Below are positions 14,101 through 24,808 of a stretch of 64,000 nucleotides of DNA, in pieces. The notes below the pieces were generated by a model. It ran no database searches. It saw only the letters and a program-made list of their open reading frames with translations, and was not told where the DNA came from. Each line of letters starts with the position of its first letter. Positions within the stretch are counted from its first letter, which is position 1. This DNA comes from Owenia fusiformis (lineage: Eukaryota > Annelida > Polychaeta > Sabellida > Oweniidae), in contig CAIIXF020000007.1 of the NCBI GenBank assembly GCA_903813345.2, positions 27,624,698 through 27,688,697 on the forward strand, written 5' to 3'. The position numbers and the translations under genes were made by a program.

Positions 14101-17100
14101 ACAGTAACATATTCATTACATTAGACCTCTAAAAGCCATTGTGATTCTAGAATAAATGTAGTTTTAACTAAAAAAACAATTTGAAGCAATACCTTTCCTC
14201 TGTTTTGCACTAGCTTTCGAAATCCATCCTTCTTTGAGTGTGGTCATTCCCTTTCTCTTGTCCCAATTAATCTGTTTCTCAACGCCAAAGTCAAATACGA
14301 CTCGGACTTTTGGTAAAGTTAAGGAGCTCTCAGCAATGTTAGTTGCAATGACAACGTGAGCAACATCTTCTCCCGGAGGAGCAAAAACTGCGTCTTGGTC
14401 TTCTTTGGGAATCTATAGCAAAGAAATGGAAAATCAGTATTTTAGCAATAAAAATATTTAATTGCGTTTTACATGGGTGTAACCATGCTCCAAGGCAAAA
14501 ATGGTCGGAAAGGTGCCAAAATTACTAATTTAAGAAATGTACTTCTACTATATAAATTGAATTGGATTGAAATTGAAAATATTTTTATTCCATGATTTTT
14601 TACATTTTAGACGTTTAAATTAAATCAAATTAAGGAAAGTGTGACCTACTGTCGAATGCAATGGAAAGATCCGGATAGGACAATTACATGTATCCCTCCA
14701 TTTCTCATAATTTTCTTCTATTGGAGAAAGAATTTCACACAATTCATCAATGTCTCCAATTCCTGTAATGAAAGAAATGTGAAACTGTCACTGCAAATCC
14801 CATTTCTACTTATGTCTAATCATTTTATTTGAACTGTTCGCTTCAATTAAAAGACGGGGCAACAAGTTAGAGTGTGTCCATCACAATCCTAATATAAATG
14901 AGAATTGAGATATAATTGTGAAAGCTATTGAAGATTTGAGATGCAGATATTATATACGGTGACCGGGAAGACCACTGAAGTAGGCACTAGAGAGGTTAAG
15001 CTACACGTATTTAACAAAACTTGAACGTGAACTTCAATGCGCGCGCAGATAAATGACGTCGGATTTGTTTATTTCCTGTGGGCCAGCGTGAAGTTTTCAG
15101 GTTTTTACATGAGATTATCATATTCGTGCAATTACAGACGCGTATTCAACAAAGCATGAACGTGTACTTCTATGCGCGCGCAGGGAAATGACGTCAGTTT
15201 AGTCTACTTTCTACAGGTAAGCGTGAAAGTTACAGGTTTTTAAGTGTAGATGAGGGATTACACGTCGCTCATTACGTGATTGATTTTAGCTATGTTCTAG
15301 GATGGCCCTGGAGCCCATATTTGATACAGACATTCTTGCTTGTCTGAGCCCATGGTAAACCCCAATCCTTAATTGGAAATAAGAATACATTTTAATGGGT
15401 AAATGACAACTTCAAATGTGATCGTTTGTTCATTCCGTACAATATCAACAGGCAGGGCCAATTTGATACCCGGGGCTTAGTACAATAGGTTTACTAAACG
15501 AAATGAAATGACAACCGGGCCTACGATTGCCTTATTACTACATTCGATTTGAAAATGGCTATAGAAAAATGCTTCAAAAGCAACTTTTACACTTTTGAAA
15601 TGCCATACAACTTTTTAAATCCTAAGATTATACTGTTATGTTTCATTTATTAATAACATATTTGGATAAGATGTAGGGATGTGTAGGATGCAAATGGATT
15701 TTGACAGACACAAAAAGACTTCCTGGTTTGGCATCTCTACCCCTGTACACTTTATGATTGAATATTGGCCCTAATAAGTGGCCCATTCATCAATGCAGTG
15801 CTGAATATAGGTCAACACGGTACTAGTGTACATAAAAATGTAATAATAAAAACAGTATATTCATTTTTAAAAATTAGATGAATTCATTTTTGATCATGGG
15901 AAGATCGTAATGAAGGGTGCATTGAATATTAAATACAGCAAAAATAAAATAAAAAAAAATGTTTTGATGCGACTACTGTAGATTCGGACCCAGGCCTAAC
16001 GGACACGAGTTGGTAGTGCTATCCATTACACCATAGAGACATGACCTTTAGACACAGTCACCACATAAATATAGCTCCACATCCACTGACATGGTTTCAG
16101 ACGTGTAGCTTAACAGAAAATTTTCTTAAACGTGTACTTGAGCGTGGACTTACGCGTTCAGGTTCACGGTTTGCATTTATACGTGTAGCTTAACCTCTCT
16201 AGTATCTCCTAAACAAGACAAGTGACATCATTAAGATTTTGCGCACACAAGGACAGTTATATGGATTTTTTTTCCTGAAACGCGCCATTGAGAACAAGGC
16301 AGAGCTGGATTCATATAGTAGTCACTGCTCAAAGTAGTCACTGAGACCAATGAAGGGCTGGATTCATATGGCAAAATACCCTTACATATTCAGCCCATGT
16401 TATGGCATTACATTTTTAAACCATATAGGTCAGATAACCCGTCATCTCCATACAGGCTAGACTTGATTCCACCTGATTTCTTTTTGTGGGGCTATTTGAA
16501 ACCCGATGTGTACCAAAACAATCCGCAGACAATTGTTGACCTAAAGAAGACACAATCACGTTGCTAAATGCAATGCCATAACAAGGGCTGAATATGTAAG
16601 GGTATTTTGCCATATGAATCCAGCCCTTCATTGGTCTCAGTGACTAATTTGAACATGTTATGTAAATGATCACAGCTTCCGAACCAGTAGACTGGTAATT
16701 GAATCTTTCAGGAACGCATTTTCATTGTATTGGTGTGTGCAAAATCTTTTGATGTCACTCGTCTAGTTTAGGAAATATTGCCTACTTCAATGGTCTCCTT
16801 ATTTCCGGCCACCATGTTTTTTTAAAGAGAATCTCAACAATTTTAAAATAATTAAAAAGTAACGTTTTAAATCAAAACAATATTCGAGTGAGCAAAACAT
16901 ATTGGAGAATCGTGACACTTTAGAAAGTCACCTTCGTCTCTAATCTTTGTTGCATCTTTGATATTCATGTAAAATACCAAAGGATGTTCTGAAACTATTT
17001 GTTGGAAAACTGCTGTAAACATACTTATCCTTCAGACGTACATACCCGGAACAAAGACGAGAATAGTTTCTCCTCTTACAACCAAAGTTTGAATAAGATG

Positions 17101-20100
17101 AGCACAAAGAGGATAAACAGTTTTGTCTACGTATGGAGTGGGTGTCTTAAATTTCCTCTGATCATCATTTGATTCATCAATCAAACTTCGCACCTTTGAG
17201 CGAAGTTCATCATCTGGAACAAGAATACGCGTTACTCAAGTCAGTTTGATTAGCACTGGGAATGTAGACTATAGTTTACAATTCTAGAAGAATTAAAGAA
17301 GTATCACACCGGAATAGCCTGACAACGGTAAAGTCAGATACCGTAAAATGGCGGACACAACCTTCGCTACAATTAGATTTTCATGAACTTTATGTTTAAT
17401 AGAGCACCTAGACTAAATTCCTACCTACCATCGAAATAAAGTCTTTAATTTAACCGATCAAAATAAGATATGGGACAACGGAAACTGTATTACCATATGC
17501 CCCTGTCTTTGTAAATTATTTCACATTCAGATTCCGTTGTCAATGACGATATCGTAGACGCTATATTGTAGCGATTCACCAAATTTAATCGAAATTGGGA
17601 CAAGAACTTAATACATGCACAGAATTAGCGACGATAAAATCCCATGAAATGAGGACCAAGTGATTAAAGAGTTGAAGCGACGGTAATGCCCGCCATTTGT
17701 GACAACGGTATCTGACTTTACCGTTGTCAAGCTATTCCGGCGTGAATATATAATAATTGAATAATGGTTCACCGACTCGGATCATTGATTTCAATGCAAG
17801 ATATGATATACATGTATCTAACAAGATGCAATATATCTGTATTAATGCATATTTACCTAGATTCGTCAGCGCCTCTCGAATTCTATCCATACATTCTCCA
17901 TCCTCTAAGTGGTGTTCACTAAATCGTAACCATTGTTGAAAGACGACGCTCACATGACTTGACTCAAGTGTATACAAGAACCCTCCATCTGCGTCTACCA
18001 AATCTTCCAAGTAGATTTCTTCGACATCAAAAGGCTTGCATCCAACAAAAATCGGCTTTGTTCTTTCATCTCCGAAGTATCTAGAAGTATCTGAACTTAT
18101 GTATTCCTTTGTTGCCGAATTACTAAAGAATTACTTAAGAGCTCTTACATTTAGGTTGCTTACTTTGTGAAAAGCTGCCCTTGTAGCGTTGCCGACATGA
18201 TAATTATCTTTGTTCCGGTGTTTTCGGGTTTATCCTTTAAGATTTTGATGACAAGACTCAACATATCACTGTCGATGCTGCGTTCATGAACCTCATCTAA
18301 TATTATGAAATTGTAGTTGGAATATGTATGCGGCTGATTTATGAGTTGCTGTAATAAAAAATAGTATGAAATTATAATTTACTTTGCGTCAACAGTAAAG
18401 GAAAATGTGTTCTCTCTCTTGGTATACAGTCAATGTACTGTAGTATTCCCTGCTGATGAGTACTGAGAAGACAGGAAGATATCGATGCCATTCAACATCT
18501 TTAAATATATAAACTTATCAATAGTGGATATTGTCTACTCTTGGTTCCAACATATTTATACACGGTGGTTTTGTTCTATTTTAATCCATTTCACACAATA
18601 TAAGTATGCTGCATGCAATAGGTATAGAATTATCGAATTTTTTTCCATATTTTGTATGAATTCTCGTTTTTTTTACCTGCAGCAAAACTCCAACAGTGGC
18701 ATATATAATATTGGTCGATGCGCAAGAGGCATTGTCACCTCCTATCCTGTGACCAACCGTGTTCCCTAAATAATAATAACAAAAGCAGATGCACGTGCAT
18801 GCATTTGTCAGGTTTTGTGAGTTCAAGAGAGAATTTGATATATTTTCTCAAAATCAGTGACTATGAATCCCTATGTACAAAAAAGGTTGTTCAAATATGG
18901 ACTTGCAAATCAAGCATATCTATCCGATATCCGTACATTCCCCATTCTGATACTCGTCACATCTCTCTGCCTTCAACTAAAAATATTGGTATTCTAGAGG
19001 GAAGCTAATACTAGGAGGCCATGTTGATTTCTCATGATGTGTACATTCCCAAATAAGCTCAAATATATAGAAAGTACTACTCTTCAGCTTAAAACGGATA
19101 GACTTTCACTTCCCATTGAAAATGCGGCATGCAATACATTGTCAAACCTAGCCGAAGATCAGTGTGATGGTTTTGGGGCTGAAAGTCACTTTGCCATAGG
19201 CCTACTATATTGTAAAGAATATCATAAGTAGGTCATACATGTTGGATTGTTCCTTGCAATTTTCAATAATAACTCCTATTGTATATCTCTGACTTACCAG
19301 TGAGATCCCTTTTATAAAATTGAATTTTTAAAACCATCAAAAAGGATAAAAAACAACTCCTCCCGAACGCAGTGGTCCATACATCATCTACTCTGTTCCT
19401 TCCTTGTTCAAAGTAACGGAGTGGATGATGTCTGCGCCCGTGCGTTTGGAGATACAGATGTTATCTAGTATTTAATTTGGCGACATACCGACTTCCTCGT
19501 CCCTCTCTTGAGCCACCCTCTTTGCGAGTGAAACAGCAGCAACTCGCCTTGGCTGTGTCACTATCATCTTGATATTCTCTTTGGGTATTCTTAAATGAAA
19601 TAAGAATGGATCTTGCGATGTACAGTCTACATCCACACTTCATACGATTGCTTAAAAGCAGTTAGTACTTAATCATCTATTTGTTGCAGAAAGACGGGGG
19701 TTCAACTATACACGACGAAAGACCGTTTGATTTGAATTATATTTAGATTTGAATAATTTTTCTGAGAACAAAACCTTTATTACTGTATGTAAGCTTTATT
19801 ACTGTTTGTAAGCTTGTATAAAGAAGAGATTTCAGATAATAGTGTAATTGGATACTACCCCTCATTAATGAATACTACTCTAGCGTATGTCGTGCCAGAC
19901 AATAAGGAATCAAACACCAGCGTAATGTTATTAACGGAAAATCAAAATATATTCATAATTTAAAAGCAAAGGTTTGAATACTAGTATCTCAGATACTTTA
20001 CATTCGTTTTATGTGAAATGTCTTAGTAATTTAGGAAATTTCATATTTTTGAAAATTATGTCCGCGAAGTATCAAAATTCAAGAGGACACACGTGTTATT

Positions 20101-22996
20101 ATATACGGTGTCCAACCCAAACGCTCTTACATGCACGACGGAGCGTTTCATTAACGCGGAAACGCTGCGGACCGAAATAAAATGGCGGCTAATGAAGATC
20201 CTACTATGGCCGTAAGTACTGTTTCACTCGTTTCTCTTACACATCATACGTTATGATGGTATATTATGTACCATTCGATGACCAATACCCTGAGCAAAGA
20301 TCTCATTTATTCAACTTCTTGTGGTAAACTGTTGTTTGATCAAAGCCCCGTAGTGTAGATCGAACGAAGCTGAATTTGTTTTGATATTATTTTCAGATTA
20401 TTAGAGAAGAGTTCGGAATCGAATCTATCTCTCAAAAACGCGTTGTACTTGTTAGGCAAATTGAAACGTCCCAACCTGGTGGTGCTACACGTGCAACAAG
20501 CAGACTTAAGCCTACATTAGATGATTTTATGCTTACATGTGTGCTAAAACATAAAACTACTGACGAAAAAAAACAAAAAGTAACTAGTTTATATGTGAAT
20601 CAATCTTTCTTCTTTTGATGTCAAGGGATATAATAGATCTTTTCGTTCTCTTCCTGAAAAGGAAAGTCAAGCTCTAAGTCCATATCTAGACTGGTACCGG
20701 AGCGTTTCCAGTTCACTGTTAACAGGTCGCAGCGTTTCTTGAACATGAGAATGTCATCATTTTTAAGACTGTATTTTCGGTCATCAGATCACAATTACGA
20801 TAATGTATGGTGTGTTGAAGCATTAAAATTTGACCAAAATATACGTTGGTGCTCTAAGCTTGGCTCAATTAATCACATGTCTCGACAAAAGGGGTTTTGA
20901 CCGGTAGAATGACAAATACGTTTATGAATTGTGATAACTATACTGAGCTTCGTACAGCTCTTCCCAATTGCTTCAAACGTCAACAGCCAGCCAAGTACAA
21001 CATGAATATCACACCCATCGAGTGGTATACTCGAAATAATTAACTCATACCTCTTATTCCCATTATTGGGGAAATCGTCAGACGCCTCATCATTCCAATC
21101 CCGCCCGCCAGTTTTCCTACTCCAGAGCGTTTCTTCGTTTAGTTTCAGTAATGAAACGCTCCGTCATGCATGTTTAGAGCGTTTGGGTTGGACACCGTGT
21201 TATATTTAGCACAAACCAAATAATACAAGATAACAAACGTTTTGCGTGTAAAATATGAATGTATTTTTCTATAAAATGCACTGTGGTTTTTTGATTGCTT
21301 ATTGTTTAGGTTGTGTTTACCCATTTTTCAGCTGATAGTCCAAAATAAATTGTGGAACCTTTGTGCTCTTTCCACAGCCAGTCTCTCCTTCAATGCACGT
21401 CACACGGTTGTCCCTTATATGTCGCAATATGTTCTTTCTCTCTCCCATAATGGACAATTCACCGGGAGCCCCTTGATTAAAACATTGCTCAATGATATAC
21501 AAAACAAAAGAGTGATCGGTACCGATTGTTGAAATTATTACTCATTACTACGGTGTATAAGCAATTGACGTAGAGCAAAATTAGGGGACGAGGATACCTT
21601 CCCCTCCTTTAATTTCTCGGAGAATATTTAAAAATGTCAGCAATTTAACAGAAAAGATAATTCATGACAAATTTGATAGAGCGGTTTTATTTTATTTTTG
21701 GATTAGAAACACAATTAGCACTGAGCATCAATAGAACGATGTAGGGAGGGGATTCCCCTTTTTGAACTGCAAGACGAAAGTTTCAATTCTTCGAAGTCAA
21801 GCTTGAAGTCGATAATCACGTGCAACCCATTATCATCAGCAAAACAATAAAACCATAATATGTAACTTTGAATTAACCTTTTTACATTTATTGATTTTTT
21901 AGCTAGTTATTCAATTTGAAACCATGAGCAGATGATACCTGTATGAGATCTTCTATTCCTTTCCATGGCACCAGTGATCAGAGAATTGACCTACAAAATA
22001 AGTTGAGATTATTCATGTTTTTTATTCATTTATTTCTATTAACACGATTGATGATAATGCTGAGCATGCAAAGCCACTACAATAATCAAGATAATACATT
22101 TATTTTCAAGTTTAATCGGAATTTAATAGGCTAGTTCTGCGAAGTACGGAATCTTATAATGATAAACGATTGGGTAAGGCAGTTCGAACTCTACTCCAAA
22201 TCACTACCAGACTACATCAGACGTCCTTTAATTTCCTGACACTGAATGAACCATATCTTAGTCAATATCCGTGGGGTTCACCGGGGTCTTTACATCTACT
22301 TAAAATACTAGATATAGTAATAACACTACCCCTAGACAGTTGTACAGTCAAAATTAGGTCACAATAAATGTGGACAGCGGTGATCTCGTCGTTAACATCA
22401 TGTACTTTTCCACTGGCCTATCATTATCTCATCTCAAATGAACCCCGTCCCAGTTATCTTTTTTCACAGAAATGTGCGTTTCTTAATTCAAGAAGGGTTT
22501 TTAGTTTGTGTGGGTACAGCCTGTACATGTCTGTACAGCACGTGATCATTCCAGAGACTACATACAAGCACGGTGATCGGACAAATAAACGAGGGGGTCA
22601 GCCCATTTTTGACAGAAAATTCAACAAATCTTGAAGATTTGTTTAATGAAGAAAAAAGTTTAGGTCTTCTATATTTTTTGAACGCGATAAGCTTGTAAGA
22701 TATAAGATCTATTTTAAAAGGTGCAGCGCCACCATCTTGCAATTGCCAATGTTTTTGCTATAAATCAATTTTTATCCAAATTGGCCTCCACATTTTGTCC
22801 TATCAATAGGCGTGACATACACTACATAGAATTTTCACGAAACTATCTTCTGAGACAAAAAATCAAAATGGCGACATACAATGATTAATCAATATGCGAG
22901 ACGCAGATTTAATGACACATAGGTGCCTGATTATGATATGAGAAATTCATAGTTACCTTTTCGATAGTGTTGTCAGTTGTGTGTTTCAGATCCTTC
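5186..22996 (-). CDS. DExH-box RNA helicase, TDRD9/spindle-E-like core without Tudor domain
   Basis: Exons in transcript order (minus strand): 22996-22957 (tentative), 21990-21939, 21471-21321, 19589-19489, 18765-18677, 18348-18164, 18080-17857, 17213-17046, 14762-14650, 14412-14193, 13911-13784, 13586-13454, 13270-13092, 12942-12245, 12090-11918, 11575-11348, 6394-6241, 5897-5743, 5397-5186. Every junction has GT-AG and matching phase; from 21990 they total 3,363 nt, i.e. 1,120 codons plus stop. SF2 motifs appear in order: I GETGCGKST, Ia TQPRRVAAVSLAKR, II DEVH, III MSATL, IV ILVFVPG, V VIATNIAESSLTLP, VI QRKGRTGR. Then come an HA2/ratchet region (LGHLAVRLPIDIRMSKVVLL) and an OB-like ILKTIIAGAF segment split from the ratchet by a Lys-rich insert. 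These features fit the RHA group nearest TDRD9/spindle-E, which unwinds RNA with ATP in piRNA pathways. The C terminus here is an acidic Ser/Asp/Glu tail and no Tudor domain is seen, so orthology is uncertain. The first coding exon was not located. Confidence 0.85.
6050..6116. repeat. Short GTAGCC-ended hairpin with C tract
   Basis: ATGGGCGTAGCC at one end pairs with GGCTACGCCCCT at the other, around a G-rich and a C-rich run. It belongs to the dispersed family also seen near 35610, 38522, 41940, 44340, 48700 and 48930, and lies in a helicase intron between exons 6394-6241 and 5897-5743. Confidence 0.7.
8993..10210. mobile_element. Inverted-repeat element, ~1.2 kb
   Basis: The left arm begins TTTACACCAAACAGGA and the right arm ends TCCTGTTTGGTGTAAA. 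Pairing continues inward for about 230 bp with mismatches, for example CCTACACTATTCATACA near 9212 against TGTATGAATAGTGTAGG near 10015. The interior contains a 89-codon ORF (9495-9764, +) with a genuine ATG but no known domain, described separately. Confidence 0.75.
9495..9764 (+). CDS. Unrecognised 89-aa ORF inside inverted-repeat element
   Basis: ATG-initiated frame starting MDAKSAKDEHGEPRDPSYY and ending IRIGINHL. It is hydrophilic at first, with a basic stretch (KKLKMGRQDQ) in the middle, and has no transmembrane segment or recognised motif. It lies between the arms of the 8993-10210 element, antisense to the helicase gene, so it may be remnant element coding sequence or host sequence captured by it. 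It could also be a chance frame. Confidence 0.25.
   Translation: MDAKSAKDEHGEPRDPSYYTYDDNSLSNNLNLFKDSITKKLKMGRQDQAPYSPYEAPLTLDFIIKNDLRGIRHLTFGGTYCIRIGINHL
10410..10767. mobile_element. MITE-like inverted repeat with CCCGCGG termini
   Basis: GGGATGCGTTTTTGATCTGC and the following CCGCGG on the left pair imperfectly with CCGCGGGCATACAAAAATAC on the right. An inner pair (TCATCCAAGCG / CGCTTGGATGA) suggests a second nested hairpin. Non-coding as far as I can see. Confidence 0.5.
15549..15900. repeat. Dispersed repeat A, copy 1 (uninterrupted)
   Basis: About 300 bp, from AATGGCTATAGAAAAATGCT through GGATTTTGACAGACACAAAA to TAGATGAATTC, matches 47408-47736 plus 49651-49705 in the same orientation. 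In the second copy the sequence is split by a 1.9-kb insertion. This copy shows the uninterrupted state. Confidence 0.85.
15969..16045 (-). repeat. tRNA-like block (tRNA-derived SINE head)
   Basis: Read on the minus strand, TATGGTGTAATGGATAGCAC resembles a polymerase III A box with D-arm, and GGGTCCGAATC, 40 bp on, resembles a B box (consensus GGTTCGAATCC). Base pairing of an acceptor stem is not evident, so this is more likely a SINE head or tRNA pseudogene than a functional tRNA. Confidence 0.6.
16336..16645. mobile_element. MITE with 80-bp arms and a mariner-type transposase scrap
   Basis: Arms 16336-16415 and 16567-16645 are almost perfect inverted repeats (AGTCACTGAGACCAATGAAG on the left, CTTCATTGGTCTCAGTGACT on the right). 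The 150-bp centre, read on the plus strand from 16457, is open and encodes LDLIPPDFFLWGYLKPDVYQ followed by NNPQTIVDLKK. PDFFLWGYLK is the signature after the second catalytic Asp in Tc1/mariner-type DDE transposases. The element is therefore an internal deletion derivative that kept a transposase fragment. Confidence 0.8.
20105..21198. mobile_element. ~1.1-kb TIR element in a helicase intron
   Basis: The left end starts ACGGTGTCCAACCCAAACGC and the right end finishes in its reverse complement GCGTTTGGGTTGGACACCGT. A second inverted block (GACGGAGCGTTTCA / TGAAACGCTCCGTC) follows inside each. The interior has exon-like pieces: ATG GCG GCT AAT GAA GAT ending at a GTAAGT-type donor near 20213, and after an acceptor near 20396 an open stretch encoding IIREEFGIESISQKRVVLV. 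It is either a non-autonomous transposon that carries a gene fragment or a decayed autonomous one. Superfamily not assigned. Confidence 0.75.
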
Positions 22997-24808
22997 CTTT
23001 AACGAATGGTCCAAATTGTTAATGCTAATAAAAATCGTATTGAAGACATATGCTGCATAAGACCTACACTGTATGCAATCAGTTCGCGGAACTCATTATT
23101 AGCAATAGAGTTGAATCACCAACAAATAAAAAATAGGAATCCCCGCCTATTGGTTTCGGTAAACAGTTTCATCGGAAGCAACTACTTTCGGGTGGCGAGA
23201 TAACATGCCGTATGATCCTGAAACAACAGGAACAACAACTTCGGAGCATATAAAGAATTATAATAAAAATCAAAATAGATAACAATCACATACGACATTA
23301 AATTAATTGCACATTAGTGTATGATTTAAGTCTGATTGAATTAACATGATTAAAATACGATTTTATTTTGCATTGTGTTTCGATGTGCTAGTTGCGATGA
23401 TAATCGGAGACTAATAACATAAGATTTTATGTTTGTCTCAGTGATAATTAAATTATTATTGATGAATGAAATATCTAGTTGAGTTTGATAACTACACTGT
23501 ACAGTTGTTTCTGATTTGTCAATTTTAGTACGAAATGAAATGAATTTAACAGATTTCATTATTACGTCATAAAAGATCCAACCATTAAATGAGTCAAGTA
23601 TACAATTTGTGAATATTTAGCTAGCGAAGTATTTATATCTGGTTGTCCTCATGATGGTAAAAACGACAAAATAGTTAACATCACTCGATTTTTTTTCAAT
23701 CATTGGCACAGTGGCATGGAGAATATTTTGCATTGTTATTACATTGTTATGATTAACTTGCATTCTAAAGGGGCCATGGCTGTGATTCAAAAAGTTATAA
23801 AAATACCATACAGACTCTGTACGTCTTTTTGGTTCCAAAAAGGGAATTGATTATTATTAATAAATTGTTTACATTATTATCAAATTAAGCGTTCTATCAA
23901 CGTGAACGATTTTTCAAGTCTGGATAATTGTCTCTATATAGTCTCTATATAGTCTTTGTGACCCCTTTTATCAGATGATTACATATGATACTATTGGGAT
24001 TTCCTTCAAAGCATTTGCATTCTTAAAAGAGTTCAATTCAGCATCAGTTTTACACCGGCTATGCTTCCACTTCACAGCTTTACAATATTATACTAGTACC
24101 CCACTGAGAGGTTATTGTCACTGGCGGATCTTGCCCCCCTTTGGGTGGGCCCAGAAATAAAAAATGAGCCCACTGAAAATGTTGGGGCCAAAAAAGGCCT
24201 TAAGACCCCAATAAGCGGGCCTTTTTAGACATCACCGGGCCTTTAAAAGGCCTTATAAATGGGCCTTATTTTCAAAAATTGGGCCTACTTCAAGTAGGTT
24301 TTAGGGGCCCAAATTTGTTTAGCGCAAGCGAAGATTTTTTATCAGACACGAAATTTGGTAACAGGACCGGGTAATCCGCCAAATCCAGTAACCCGGGCCG
24401 GTAACTGGTCTTGTATAATATCACTTAAGGCAGAATCAGATGATGACTAGCAATTACTTTTCATCTCAATGGAAATTGTTTTCAAACTTAAGAACTATTT
24501 TGGGCGATCAATCCATGTCATGTCTATTTTCTAAAAAATACCCTAAGTATATACTTAAAGAATTTTACAATAATGCAATCATTTCAATCTGTAAGAAATT
24601 GAATGCATCTCAGTAGCCTATTTTGGAGTTTCATAATATTTGTCCCCATTTTTACACTTTGAAGAAATTGATAACGTATCACGGATATTTTGGGAGATAT
24701 TATTATGTATTATATTTGAACTTGTAAGAAATACATCTACTAGATCAATTGTAGGCCTGCCATCTTGTCACTCTCTGGCCTATAGATCTGATTAAGTCCC
24801 GGGGCTTT
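22997..24808. other. Interval between helicase and NATD1-like genes
   Basis: The helicase (-) and NATD1-like gene (+) are divergent here. The helicase's first coding exon should lie in this interval or have been missed as a very short one; I could not identify it. A dispersed GGCGGATC repeat occupies 24118-24420. There is also a TCTCTATATAG duplication near 23930. Confidence 0.5.
24118..24420. repeat. Dispersed GGCGGATC / GGGCCC-rich repeat, copy 1
   Basis: Starts CACTGGCGGATCTTGCCCCC and continues with many GGGCCT/AAGGCC words. The same family occurs reversed at 43190-43440 (ending GATCCGCCAGTG) and partially at 62110-62330. Confidence 0.7.

Larger units (their letters stand above)
14987..16203. 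mobile_element. Composite ~1.2-kb TIR element in a helicase intron
   Basis: Terminal repeats of about 23 bp: the left begins ACTAGAGAGGTTAAGCTACA and the right ends in the reverse complement (TGTAGCTTAACCTCTCTAGT). Just inside the left end are two direct copies, ~125 bp apart, each with TGCGCGCGCAG followed by AAATGACGTC. The interior also carries a dispersed repeat (15549-15900) and a tRNA-like block (15969-16045), so it is a nested composite. Confidence 0.8.

Noticed and set aside
15969-16045. A functional tRNA gene
   Set aside because: A- and B-box-like words are present, but no acceptor stem pairing is visible and it lies inside a composite repeat; a SINE head fits better.
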